Origin: Verrucomicrobiaceae bacterium
GTDB taxonomy: Bacteria > Verrucomicrobiota > Verrucomicrobiia > Verrucomicrobiales > Verrucomicrobiaceae
Reading direction: 5' to 3'
Assembly: GCA_016795465.1 (NCBI GenBank)
Contig: JAEUHK010000127.1
Location: 124,001-188,000, forward strand
Length of the DNA stretch: 64,000 nucleotides
Shown here: positions 1 through 7,863 of the stretch, piece after piece
Position numbering within the stretch: the first letter of the stretch is position 1
Layout of the letters: each line of letters starts with the position of its first letter
Position numbers and translations under genes: made by a program
Notes under the pieces: generated by a model
Databases searched by the model: none
The model's input: only the letters and a program-made list of their open reading frames with translations
What the model was told of the DNA's origin: nothing

Positions 1-189
1 CTCACCGGCGATTACAAGTTTGGGAACTCGGACTGGTATCAGTTCTTCCAAAGCTCCACTGGAGCCACCATCAGCCAAAGCATGATCCTCGGCCACATCG
101 ACCTCACGCCCGCGCCGGAGCCCTCCCGTGCCCTGCTGGCCGGTCTGGGCGGCATGCTGCTCGTGCTGCGCCGCAGGCGTTGTGTTTGA
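1..189 (+). CDS. C-terminal part of a PEP-CTERM secreted protein (5' end outside window)
   Basis: The open frame runs in from the left edge and ends in TGA at 187-189. The last residues have the PEP-CTERM architecture: a PAPEPSRALL motif, a short hydrophobic stretch (AGLGGMLLVL) and a basic RRRR end. In known systems this tail is recognised by an exosortase/archaeosortase-like enzyme that anchors or releases the protein at the envelope. The visible upstream residues (about 35) include no recognised domain. No exosortase gene is in this window, so the sorting enzyme must be elsewhere. Confidence 0.8.
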   Translation, partial: LTGDYKFGNSDWYQFFQSSTGATISQSMILGHIDLTPAPEPSRALLAGLGGMLLVLRRRRCV

Positions 190-283
190 GGTGCCGGATT
201 CAAGCCGGGCTTGCCCTGCGGCTTATTGTCGCACCCATGGGTTCTTCATGGCGTCTTCCTCGCGGCCTTGTTTTGAATCCTTC

Positions 284-1567
284 ATGCCTCCACCGGGCGT
301 TCCTACCATCACCAACATCACCCTGGGCTGGCTGCTGCGCCTGCGCTGGGTGGGTGTGGCTGCGCAAATCACCGCCATCCTGATCACCGGTGTCATTTTG
401 CAGCTTGAGCTGCCCTGGATGCCACTGCTTGCCATCATCGGCGTCACCGCGCTGTCGAACGTGCTGCTGCAGCTCTTTGCCAAATCGCTGTGGAGGCAGG
501 GCGAGGGCACGCTGGCGGCCGTCATCGCCGGCGATGTGCTGCTGCTCACGGCGCTCATCTACCTCACCGGCGGCGCATCGAATCCCTTCACCTCGTTTTA
601 CCTCGTGCTCGTGGCGCTCGCGGCCATGTCACTGAGCCTGCGAGGGCTCACTGCCATCGTGGCGCTGGCCACCGCGGCCTATTTCTTCGTCTATTACAAT
701 GGCATCCCCCTGCGCGGTCCCGGCGGCATCGGCGAAATCGGCTGCCCGGCCTACAGCCTGCACCTCCAGGGCATGGCGGTGGCCTTTTTCCTCACGGCGT
801 TGTTCGTGGCCTATTTTGTTCGGCGCATGCTTCGCAGCCTGCAAATGCGTGAAGCCGACCTCGCGGCCGCGGAGACACGTGCAGCACGGGCGGATCAATT
901 CAGCGCCCTCGCCGCTCTCGCCGCTGGTGTGGCGCATGAGCTTGGATCACCGCTCGGCACCATCGCCGTGGCTGCGCATGAGCTGGAGATCTCCCTCGCG
1001 AAAAACGGTCAAACTGGCCCGCTGGAGGATGCCACGCTCATTCGTCAGGAGGTGGAGCGCTGCCGCGGCATCCTCGACCGGCTCGACCGCCGCTCCACCG
1101 CCGGCACGGGCGATCCCGCGGAGCCCTGCACCGCGGAAAAACTCATCCGCGAGGTCCGAAACGCCCTGCCGCCGCCGCTGCTGCCGCGCCTCATCACCCA
1201 CGATCACACGAAGGGTGCCGTCTTGAACCTTCCACGTCTGCCGGTGGTGCAGGCTCTCGTCGTCCTCGTGCAAAACGCCTGCGATGCCGATGAGCAAAAC
1301 AAGCCCGTGGAGCTCGAAATCACGCTCAGCGAAAACGAGCTGCTCCTCGCCGTGCTCGACCGCGGCCCCGGCATGAGCAGCGTGGCTGAAAAGCATGCCG
1401 GCGAGCCCTTCTTCACCACCAAACCACCGCGTCAGGGCATGGGCCTCGGCCTCTTCCTCGTGCGCACACTCGCCACGCAGCTCGGCGGTGAGATGACACA
1501 CCTCCCACGCGAGGGCGGCGGCACCATCGCCATCCTGCACCTGCCCGCCGCCTCTCTCGTCTCATGA
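284..1567 (+). CDS. regB: RegB/PrrB-like redox-sensing membrane histidine kinase
   Basis: Sensor kinase of about 427 aa. Roughly six hydrophobic segments fill residues 10-190, then comes an H-box (AHELGSPLGTIA, phospho-accepting His218) and a HATPase domain with N-box (QNACDADE) and G-boxes (DRGPGMSS, GMGLGLFL). Two RegB signatures are visible: the quinone-binding type heptapeptide GGASNPF at residues 96-102, and a Cys (C260) in VERCRGIL, where RegB kinases carry their redox-active Cys. In the family it senses the quinone pool and phosphorylates RegA. The open frame extends upstream to 128 but overlaps the PEP-CTERM gene; ATG 284 fits the membrane domain best, ATG 248 is an alternative. It overlaps regA by ATGA. 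Confidence 0.85.
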   Translation: MPPPGVPTITNITLGWLLRLRWVGVAAQITAILITGVILQLELPWMPLLAIIGVTALSNVLLQLFAKSLWRQGEGTLAAVIAGDVLLLTALIYLTGGASNPFTSFYLVLVALAAMSLSLRGLTAIVALATAAYFFVYYNGIPLRGPGGIGEIGCPAYSLHLQGMAVAFFLTALFVAYFVRRMLRSLQMREADLAAAETRAARADQFSALAALAAGVAHELGSPLGTIAVAAHELEISLAKNGQTGPLEDATLIRQEVERCRGILDRLDRRSTAGTGDPAEPCTAEKLIREVRNALPPPLLPRLITHDHTKGAVLNLPRLPVVQALVVLVQNACDADEQNKPVELEITLSENELLLAVLDRGPGMSSVAEKHAGEPFFTTKPPRQGMGLGLFLVRTLATQLGGEMTHLPREGGGTIAILHLPAASLVS

Positions 1568-2103
1568 ATCCCGATCTCCAGCGCATCCTCCTCGTCGATG
1601 ATGAAACGATCTACCTGAACCGGCTCGCCAAAGCGCTGCGAGACCGCGGCTGCACCGTCGCCACCGCCGAGTCCGCGGAGACCGCGCCCGCTGCTGCCGC
1701 GGAGCTGAAGCCGCAGGCTGCCGTGCTCGATTTGAAACTCCCCGGTGCCAGCGGCCTCGCCTGCCTGCGTGAGCTGCGTGCCGCATGGCCCGAGCTGCGC
1801 GTGCTCATGCTCACCGGCTATGGCAGCATCGCCACCGCGATGGAAGCCGTGCGCCAGGGTGCGTGGGACTACCTCACCAAACCCGCCGATGCGGATCAAA
1901 TCCTCGCCGCGCTCGAACGCGATCCCACCCAGCCGCTGAACGAAGCCGAAATCGCCCCGACATCTCTCGACCGCATGGAGTGGGAGCACATTCAACGCGT
2001 GCTCAACGACAACGACGGCAACGTGACGCAAACCGCCGCTGCCCTCGGCCTCCACCGCCGCTCCCTTCAACGCAAGCTGCGCAAGGAACCGCCCCAGAGC
2101 TAA
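1564..2103 (+). CDS. regA: RegA/PrrA/ActR-like response regulator
   Basis: 179 aa. The receiver domain (residues 1-120) has the acidic pair DD at 12-13, phospho-acceptor Asp56 in VLDLKLP, and the conserved Thr (MLTGYGS) and Lys (LTKP). A short linker leads to a C-terminal Fis-type helix-turn-helix (GNVTQTAAALGLHRRSLQRK), which is diagnostic of the RegA/PrrA/ActR subfamily because it lacks an AAA domain. The start codon lies within the regB stop (ATGA overlap), implying translational coupling and a cognate pair. In Proteobacteria this regulator controls redox-responsive energy genes; its regulon here is unknown. Confidence 0.9.
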   Translation: MNPDLQRILLVDDETIYLNRLAKALRDRGCTVATAESAETAPAAAAELKPQAAVLDLKLPGASGLACLRELRAAWPELRVLMLTGYGSIATAMEAVRQGAWDYLTKPADADQILAALERDPTQPLNEAEIAPTSLDRMEWEHIQRVLNDNDGNVTQTAAALGLHRRSLQRKLRKEPPQS

Positions 2104-2107
2104 CACG

Positions 2108-2854
2108 CTACTCCACCATCGCCTGCACGAGCCGCGGCTGCTTCGCGGGATCGAGCCACACGAGCACGCGGCGCATTTCATCGAGGCTCATGGCCGTGCA
2201 GCCGGAGGTGGGCACGCCGGGGGCTTGCCACACATGCATGAAGATGCAGGAGCCAACACCGGGCTTGTTCGCGGGGTTGTGCGCGATGACGGCACCAAGT
2301 TGGTAGCAGCCGTTCGATGGCACCATCGTCTCGGGATGGTTCCAATCGCACGCCACCACGCGGTGATCGACGATCTGGTTGTAGTAAATCGATCGCGGAT
2401 CATCAATGCCGAGATGGTGCGCGGTGCATCGCAGCCATGGCAGCTTCAAGCCACGAGGTTTCGCGAGTGATCCGAAGGCCTGCGGAAGAGCAAAAACGCC
2501 GATGGGCGAGCATCCGTCCCCTTCCCTCTTCTTTTCGATGCCACGCGGCGCACGGCCTGCATGCTCGCCAATGCCCCAAGCGAGGCCGTGACGTCCCAAA
2601 GTGACCCTGATCGAAGCTCCGCGGGCCTTCCAAGCCTTCGCAGGCTCTTCACGTTCCAAACACCACAAAGTGCCCGAAGTGGCCTTTGAGTCCGCCGCGA
2701 GGCAAAGAAGCACTTGGCGGCAGTTTGATGGCAAGCGGGCCGCAAAGGCCGCGGGGATCGTTAGAGGCTCAACGGCGGCGCTCATGCTCGAAACGAGGAA
2801 AAAGGCAGTGACGAAGGCTTTCAAGGCTTCAGCGATACTGCACGGGCTGGTCAC
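2108..2854 (-). CDS. Exported YkuD-type L,D-transpeptidase-like protein
   Basis: The protein (up to 248 aa) ends in a YkuD-like catalytic region: FMHVWQAPGVPTSGC supplies His207 and Cys219 (full-length numbering), the His/Cys pair used by L,D-transpeptidases to form 3-3 peptidoglycan cross-links or attach lipoproteins. A segment GDGCSPIGVFAL matches the upstream YkuD core. A hydrophobic leader (AFVTAFFLVSSMSAA) suggests export. The frame opens at GTG 2854, inside the previous gene; TTG 2824, just after the upstream stop, would give a neater signal peptide. It is the last gene of the minus-strand run and converges with regA. A few residues around the SGC differ from the usual SHGC(I/V)R consensus. 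Confidence 0.7.
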   Translation of the reverse strand: MTSPCSIAEALKAFVTAFFLVSSMSAAVEPLTIPAAFAARLPSNCRQVLLCLAADSKATSGTLWCLEREEPAKAWKARGASIRVTLGRHGLAWGIGEHAGRAPRGIEKKREGDGCSPIGVFALPQAFGSLAKPRGLKLPWLRCTAHHLGIDDPRSIYYNQIVDHRVVACDWNHPETMVPSNGCYQLGAVIAHNPANKPGVGSCIFMHVWQAPGVPTSGCTAMSLDEMRRVLVWLDPAKQPRLVQAMVE

Positions 2855-3545
2855 CGGGCAGCAGGTTCAGCGGCGGATACTGCGTGGGACGCAAAGTTTG
2901 CCCCGGAACGCTCGGTGCATCACGCGAGAGCCACGCGGCGACCTGGATGAGGCCCTTCGTGCCGGATGGATGCGTTTCAAACAAGGCCTGATCGCCCTGC
3001 ACCTTGCCAAACAGCAACGCGGAGGCTTTGCCATGCGGCGGGTGGTCGATGAGCAGCGATTGCTTGGCGGCCACGCGGAGGCTGGAGCGGGACCACGAGG
3101 CTTCACGACCGGTGCAGATGTCCTTTCCATCGATACCGATGGCGAGATCGAGCGGCATGGGCGTGAGGTTTTGAATGTGGATGCGATAGGCTTGGTTGTG
3201 CAGGCCGGTGACGAAGAGCATGCCGCCGCACTCCTGCACATCGAGGAACTGTCCTGTGGCTGCATCGCTAAAGCCGAGCGCGAAGGTGCCATCGCCCATC
3301 ACGGCGAGCTGCTGCACCGGCGCGGGTGAGTCATCCTGCTTCGCGAGCAGCTTCTCGATGTGTCCCGGCGCGGCATACACGGCACGTGCCACGAGATGCG
3401 GAGTGGTGGCCTGCTGCGCGAGGGCCGCGGCCTGGCCATTGTAGATCAACGTGGTGTCCTGCTGCCACGAGGGCATCAGCGTGTTTTGATACTGGCAGGA
3501 GGCGGAAAAGAGCGAGAGGCAGAGCAGGACGGAGCGAAGAAGCAT
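2829..3545 (-). CDS. Predicted lipoprotein of unknown function
   Basis: 238 aa starting at ATG 3545. The N-terminus is a lipoprotein signal (MLLRSVLLCLSLFSASC) with the lipobox Cys at residue 17. I recognise no domain in the mature part. It contains segments such as FVTGLHNQAYRIHIQNLTPMPL and a VDGK-like stretch that suggest beta-rich structure. The gene lies 17 bp downstream of the regulator gene and overlaps or abuts the YkuD gene, so it is probably co-transcribed. A longer frame opens at 3635 but overlaps the regulator and lacks a signal peptide at its start. Confidence 0.65.
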   Translation of the reverse strand: MLLRSVLLCLSLFSASCQYQNTLMPSWQQDTTLIYNGQAAALAQQATTPHLVARAVYAAPGHIEKLLAKQDDSPAPVQQLAVMGDGTFALGFSDAATGQFLDVQECGGMLFVTGLHNQAYRIHIQNLTPMPLDLAIGIDGKDICTGREASWSRSSLRVAAKQSLLIDHPPHGKASALLFGKVQGDQALFETHPSGTKGLIQVAAWLSRDAPSVPGQTLRPTQYPPLNLLPGDQPVQYR

Positions 3546-3562
3546 GCGAAAAAAGACGGGGG

Positions 3563-4210
3563 CTAGCGTGGGTTTAGGCGAAAAGTTATACGCACCAAAC
3601 CGGACGTTTCCTCGACCGTTCGACTGACTTCGCAATTCAACAAGCGCTCGATGAGCTCGCAGTCGAGCTCATTGACGATCTCATGCTCGGAGGCGATCTC
3701 ACGCAGCGGCTGATGATGCTCGACGAGGCTCAGCGTGCCCGTTTGCGCATCCTGCTCGACCGCGGAGATGCAGCCATCCGCTGTGCGCAGCCGGGCGAGC
3801 GTCTTTGCTTTGGCTTCAAGCGTCTCGTGCGCGGCCAGCTTGGTGGCCCAAGCATCGGATTTGGCCTGGAAGAGTGTGTAAAGCAGCTTCGCAGCCGCGG
3901 TCTCGCCAAAGACGCTCTGCGCGGCACCGAGGAGGTTCAGCGCGAGTTGCGGGCCACCATCGGTGAAGAGCGGATCGAGCCGTGTGGTGATGCGGTAGAG
4001 CTTCTCGGGCCTGCCGGAGCCCTTTGCGCGGCGAAAGGTGTCGAGCATGCCTTTGCCCACGAGATCATCGCAATGCTGCTTCACGCCCATGTAGCTCATC
4101 TTCATGGCCTTGCCGAGCTCTCCGGCGGTCATGCCATTCGACCGCTTCAAATGATGCAAAATGTCCAGCACGGGCGTGTGGAGCATTTCGCGCAGCAATT
4201 GAAGGGGCAT
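3563..4210 (-). CDS. Winged-helix transcriptional regulator, COG2345/ArsR-like
   Basis: 215 aa. The N-terminal 70 residues form a winged helix-turn-helix (LDILHHLKRSNGMTAGELGK, then a GRPEKLYRIT wing). The architecture matches predicted regulators related to SufR/COG2345, whose C-terminal domain usually carries cysteines and ends in a C-x-FRL-like strand. Here two Cys remain (NELDCELIERLLNCEVSRT), but the later Cys-rich segment is absent (GLVRITFRL), so a canonical iron-sulfur cluster is doubtful. It sits between the DUF350 gene (28 bp) and the lipoprotein gene (17 bp), and probably regulates this operon; that is inference. Confidence 0.65.
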   Translation of the reverse strand: MPLQLLREMLHTPVLDILHHLKRSNGMTAGELGKAMKMSYMGVKQHCDDLVGKGMLDTFRRAKGSGRPEKLYRITTRLDPLFTDGGPQLALNLLGAAQSVFGETAAAKLLYTLFQAKSDAWATKLAAHETLEAKAKTLARLRTADGCISAVEQDAQTGTLSLVEHHQPLREIASEHEIVNELDCELIERLLNCEVSRTVEETSGLVRITFRLNPR

Positions 4211-4219
4211 GGGATCAAA

Positions 4220-4473
4220 GATGAGGGATCAGGGATGATCAATGGATCGCCGCGGCGATGATGATGCAGATGCCGAGCGCTGCCGCGCCCACGACGATGG
4301 CCAGCGCGGTGTTTTTCTCCTCCACGAGCTGCTTCCACAGGTCGTAGGGCGTGAGCTTGTCCACGATGACGAAGCTGGTGACGAAGATCACCACCCCGAG
4401 CAGGGCGTAGATGAGCGAATTGAGTATGATGGCGGTGTCCATGGCGTGATGTGGGATGAGGGATCAGGGATGA
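4220..4473. repeat. Pair of identical 19-bp repeats flanking the DUF350 gene
   Basis: The 19-mer GATGAGGGATCAGGGATGA occurs at 4220-4238 and again at 4455-4473, immediately on either side of the DUF350 gene. Each copy lies in a short intergenic gap made of near-tandem GGGATSA words. It may be a duplicated spacer or an element used between genes of this operon. Confidence 0.7.
4239..4442 (-). CDS. DUF350 family small membrane protein
   Basis: 67 aa, almost entirely two hydrophobic helices (ILNSLIYALLGVVIFVTSFVIV and NTALAIVVGAAALGICIIIAAAI) joined by a short segment containing DLWKQLVEEKN. The arrangement and the E-KN-A motif at the start of the second helix match one repeat of DUF350 (COG3766) inner-membrane proteins. 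DUF350 genes are commonly neighbours of DUF4178 genes, as here. The molecular function of the family is not established. The minimal single-repeat length suggests it oligomerises. Confidence 0.75.
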   Translation of the reverse strand: MDTAIILNSLIYALLGVVIFVTSFVIVDKLTPYDLWKQLVEEKNTALAIVVGAAALGICIIIAAAIH

Positions 4474-4488
4474 GAGATGGGGATCAGA

Positions 4489-4692
4489 TCACTTGTGGAA
4501 GCCGCCGCCGGAGAACCAGCCACCCGAACTGCCGCTGCTGCTGGTATTGATGGCCGGACGGTAGCGATAGCTCGTGCTGGAGAAGGAGTTCCGATTGGCG
4601 GTCGAGGTGAAGAAATTCCAGCCGCGCAGGTTCGCGAGGCCGAGGTACAGGCACGAGGCGATGGCAAAGACGGTGTAGAGCGGATGTTTCAT
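4489..4692 (-). CDS. Small exported or membrane-anchored Ser/Gly-rich protein
   Basis: 67 aa. An N-terminal hydrophobic stretch (YTVFAIASCLYLGLANL) is followed by a Ser/Asn/Gly-rich tail ending GGWFSGGGFHK. No domain is recognised. It is kept because it fills the gap between the DUF4178 and DUF350 genes on the same strand. The Gly/Trp/Phe-rich end resembles small proteins found beside DUF4178 genes, but that is a weak resemblance. Confidence 0.5.
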   Translation of the reverse strand: MKHPLYTVFAIASCLYLGLANLRGWNFFTSTANRNSFSSTSYRYRPAINTSSSGSSGGWFSGGGFHK

Positions 4693-4719
4693 GGTTCTCG
4701 GTTCACGGTTCCCTGTTGG

Positions 4720-6645
4720 TCATTCATCGTCATCGCTGGATACGGTGTAGGGATTGAATTCGCTCTCCATCCAGCGTTCCTTTTCAAAACTCCACGAGCG
4801 CATCAGCACCCACAGCGGCCAGAGGCAGATGGCGGCGAGGCCGAGCCAGAAATTCGACCAGAAGAGGCCGCCGCGCTGCACGGTGAGGCGGATGGGTGCC
4901 CGTGTCACGCTGTTCGCGGCGTCCGGCTCAAAGCGGAGGTAGTATTTCCCGGCGGGCACCGCAGGCAGGGTGACATCACTTTGATGCTCCTCGAAGTGCG
5001 CGGCATAGTTCGTCATCGGCAGCATGATGGGCGTGGTTTGCTGCGTGGCGGCATTCACGAGGCTGCCTTTCAGCGCGAGGTAACCGCCGCTCGGAATCAT
5101 GCCGGCCTCCGAATGCACATGCAGCGGCGCGGAACCTCCGCTGACGGTGAAAGGCTGCGTGACGATGGTTTTGTCCGTGGCGGTGTTTTGATAGGCCAGC
5201 CCCGCCTCATCGAGCACTTTCACCCGCGTGCCAAAGCTGAGGCATAGAAGCTGAATGAGGATGTAGGCCGCGAGTGCCAAGAAGAAGGTGCCGCGCATGC
5301 CACGCCAGCGCTCGAGGTGCGGATTTGGCTCGTTGAGGTAGCGACCATTCGGAAAAGGCAGCCGCGTGCCATCGGTGAGGAAGGCTCGCCGGACTTCTTC
5401 GTGGTCGATGTACTCGCCACCGGACCACGCGACCTCGTTGAGCTCCTTGCTGAACTCCGCCGAGAGCACGCGTGGCGGCGCGATGTAGTCTGTGAGCTGC
5501 ACTTTTTCACCCGAGCGCACCCGCCAGTAGAACTCGCCCAGCACATTCATCGTGGTCACCTCCTCGCGGGCAAAGAGCGCGAAGTGCTCGCCCTCCCAGC
5601 GATCTGCCGTGTGATGACCGGGAAGCAATCGAACGAAGGACCAGTGCCCACGGAAGGTCACGAGGAAGCGGAAGCCGAGCCAGGGATTGAAGAGCAGGAA
5701 TTCATCCCACGAGCACCATTTGTCCTTCCGGCGCATGAAGCCGATCACCTCCCAGGTGTCGCCTTTGAGCACGCCGCGGGCTCCGATGGGCAGCACGGGC
5801 TTGATTTGCAGCGTGGTCTTCATCACGCGGCCGATTTCGGCCAGACCGGGCTTCGACGTGTCGAGAATGGTGGCGCAGGAGCCGCACACGGCGGACATCG
5901 AAAGGCCTTCCGCTCGGATTTGCACCGGCGCACCGCAGCTCGGGCAGTTCTCCGCACGGCTTTGATGCCGCGTGATCTCCGCCTGCTGATCCCAGCCGGG
6001 CACTTTGCGCAACTCGGTGAAGTTCAGCTCTTCAAATTGAGCGTAATGACCGGCGTAAAAAGTGCGCTGGTCTCCCGTGACCTCGAGCGTGCCAAAGCCG
6101 CCATCCGGCCCGGTGAGGTCGATGCCGGTGCGCACAGCATCCGGGGCCACTGCAAAGGGCAGCTCGCCCTCGGCGGCAATGCAGCGTGCCTCTTTGACAT
6201 CGCTCACCAGCCAGCTCTGGCCTGCGAGCACCACACGGTCACCTGCCCGCACGTTTACATTCACCTGAGCGGCCTCCGGCACGGTCTGCTGAAAGCTGAC
6301 CATGTAAAAGCCCATGGCCTCCGCGATCCAGCCGATGGTCCCGCCACCAAAATCCGCGCACCATTCCGACCAACTGCCATCGCCCCAATGCAGGCGCAGG
6401 CGGCCGATGAGCGTGAAACTACGGCCCGCGTAGTATCCCTTCGTGCCAATCTGCAACGGCGAAAGGTCCGGCGGCAACTCCGCCATCACGCCGAAGGTCT
6501 CCAACTGAAAATCCCGCCGCACCACCGCGGAGCGGCAATGCTCGCAAACCGCGAAAACCGCGATGGATGAACGGAACGGCACCGGTGCTCCGCACTGCGG
6601 GCAGTCGTAACGGCGTGAATCGACAGATGGAAGCGGCTCGGACAA
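4720..6645 (-). CDS. DUF4178 protein with two zinc ribbons and membrane segments
   Basis: 641 aa. A Cys4 zinc ribbon at the N-terminus (YDCPQCGAPVPF, then CEHC; Cys15/18/34/37) precedes a first DUF4178 module (IGTKGYYAGRSFTLIGRLRL, GSWSEWCADF). A second ribbon (CPSCGAPVQI, then CGSC) precedes a second module (IGARGVLKGDTWEVIGFMRR). Two hydrophobic segments, near residues 440-465 and 595-620, flank a probably extracytoplasmic beta domain. Function is unknown; in many genomes DUF4178 clusters with DUF350 and polyamine genes, but no polyamine gene is present here. It is the first gene of the six-gene minus-strand run. Confidence 0.85.
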   Translation of the reverse strand: MSEPLPSVDSRRYDCPQCGAPVPFRSSIAVFAVCEHCRSAVVRRDFQLETFGVMAELPPDLSPLQIGTKGYYAGRSFTLIGRLRLHWGDGSWSEWCADFGGGTIGWIAEAMGFYMVSFQQTVPEAAQVNVNVRAGDRVVLAGQSWLVSDVKEARCIAAEGELPFAVAPDAVRTGIDLTGPDGGFGTLEVTGDQRTFYAGHYAQFEELNFTELRKVPGWDQQAEITRHQSRAENCPSCGAPVQIRAEGLSMSAVCGSCATILDTSKPGLAEIGRVMKTTLQIKPVLPIGARGVLKGDTWEVIGFMRRKDKWCSWDEFLLFNPWLGFRFLVTFRGHWSFVRLLPGHHTADRWEGEHFALFAREEVTTMNVLGEFYWRVRSGEKVQLTDYIAPPRVLSAEFSKELNEVAWSGGEYIDHEEVRRAFLTDGTRLPFPNGRYLNEPNPHLERWRGMRGTFFLALAAYILIQLLCLSFGTRVKVLDEAGLAYQNTATDKTIVTQPFTVSGGSAPLHVHSEAGMIPSGGYLALKGSLVNAATQQTTPIMLPMTNYAAHFEEHQSDVTLPAVPAGKYYLRFEPDAANSVTRAPIRLTVQRGGLFWSNFWLGLAAICLWPLWVLMRSWSFEKERWMESEFNPYTVSSDDDE

Positions 6646-6713
6646 GGTGCGCCGATTGAAACGAAGCTTCCGCGTTTTGGAAACTAAAAACTGCCCGCTA
6701 AAATGGAGCCGCC

Positions 6714-6758
6714 TCTACTTCACGCTGATTTTGCAGCCCTGCACGGGCGCTTGCCGGA
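6714..6758 (-). pseudogene. Short remnant matching the C-terminus of a redoxin-like protein
   Basis: On the minus strand this stretch encodes QAPVQGCKISVK and a TAG stop. The nucleotides closely match the last codons and stop of the redoxin-like gene ending at 15652 (QAPAQGCKISVK, TAG), including the bases just after the stop. Upstream of these roughly 15 codons the similarity fades, and no complete gene is present. The simplest reading is the tail of a decayed or recombined paralogue. Confidence 0.55.
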
Positions 6759-6854
6759 CAACAGCATGTGCCCGGCACCTTGCCGAGATTAACCTGACTT
6801 GAATGCATTCACCATTCCAAAAGAAGCGGACCAAGGTTGATCCATCGAACCGTG

Positions 6855-7862
6855 TCAATCAACGAACAGTTCAAAGCCAAGACCACTACTGTCACTAAAA
6901 TGCTGCCGGATCTTTGCTGCGCTCCATGTCGAATATCTGGCAGACCTGTAAAAATGCACATACCCCAAACTGGGGAACGCCGGCATGGTCAGTTCGATCG
7001 GTCCATAAAGTTTGCGGAGGACATCAAGATTGGCTTCTTGTTTGAAAAAGAACAGTTCTGTTGTTTCAAGACTCTGTAAACGTTCCATGCTTTGCCAACT
7101 GATGGCCTCAACCAAAGCGACTGAGCACTGAATGACACTAAGTTTAACAATCTTATTCGCGGCATTGGAAAACACTCTTTTTCCAACCACGCTAGGGTGT
7201 TCGCGTTTTTTACTCGTCTCGTCGCCCCCCTGTAAGCGACACCCCCAAAGAACAACCTCGTTCAATGATTGTATGTCCTTTAACAGAAGATTGAAGCGCT
7301 CATCGATAAGCGAATTGTAGACAACGAGTTTGGTGATCTTAGAGGGCAGATTCTTGATTTTTGCGAAATTAATACCCGAAAATGGCAGAACAAGAACACC
7401 ACGTGTATCAAGCTTCTCCACAACGGCATGAAGCGCATCATCTGCCACGCAGCCGAATAGATCGACAAGGTCGAATGAAGCTGCAAAGCGAGCATTAGCA
7501 TTAACTGGCCAAAACACCCAATGATTTACATTTACACTGTTCACTGTCCTTAGCCAGGACTGGCCTTCATCATGAGTCTTTGACGTGATAAGGCGGATTG
7601 GGGCGCTCCATTTTCCGTCTTTGCCTTTCGAACAAGTGAGATAAGCGGGAGAGTGCAGGTCATCGAAGAAGAGCGACATCATGCTTCCAACCTCACTCTG
7701 AAGAGCTTCGTCAGTGAACAGCCTTGGGTGCCAGGCAGCTTTTTGGATTAGTTCATGCTCTACATGGGTGTTTTGAATGAATAACACCGGAATTTGGTCG
7801 GCTTTCGAAAAACCTAAAAGCACCAAGCCCGTCATGATTAACTGCAGCAGCACAAATCTCAT
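6855..7862 (-). CDS. Exported protein downstream of the RHS gene (candidate cognate immunity or partner)
   Basis: 335 aa with a signal peptide (FVLLQLIMTGLVLLGFSKA). The middle has loosely repeated leucine-spaced segments (LPSKITKLVVYNSL, IQSLNEVVLWGCRL, ANKIVKLSVIQCSV, MERLQSLETTELFF) resembling irregular leucine-rich repeats. Base composition is visibly more A/T-rich than the surroundings. The ATG lies one base after the RHS stop codon, so the two are almost certainly co-transcribed and coupled. This position is where polymorphic RHS toxins carry an immunity gene; no known immunity family was recognised, so the role is inferred from position only. Confidence 0.6.
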   Translation of the reverse strand: MRFVLLQLIMTGLVLLGFSKADQIPVLFIQNTHVEHELIQKAAWHPRLFTDEALQSEVGSMMSLFFDDLHSPAYLTCSKGKDGKWSAPIRLITSKTHDEGQSWLRTVNSVNVNHWVFWPVNANARFAASFDLVDLFGCVADDALHAVVEKLDTRGVLVLPFSGINFAKIKNLPSKITKLVVYNSLIDERFNLLLKDIQSLNEVVLWGCRLQGGDETSKKREHPSVVGKRVFSNAANKIVKLSVIQCSVALVEAISWQSMERLQSLETTELFFFKQEANLDVLRKLYGPIELTMPAFPSLGYVHFYRSARYSTWSAAKIRQHFSDSSGLGFELFVD

Positions 7863-7863
7863 T

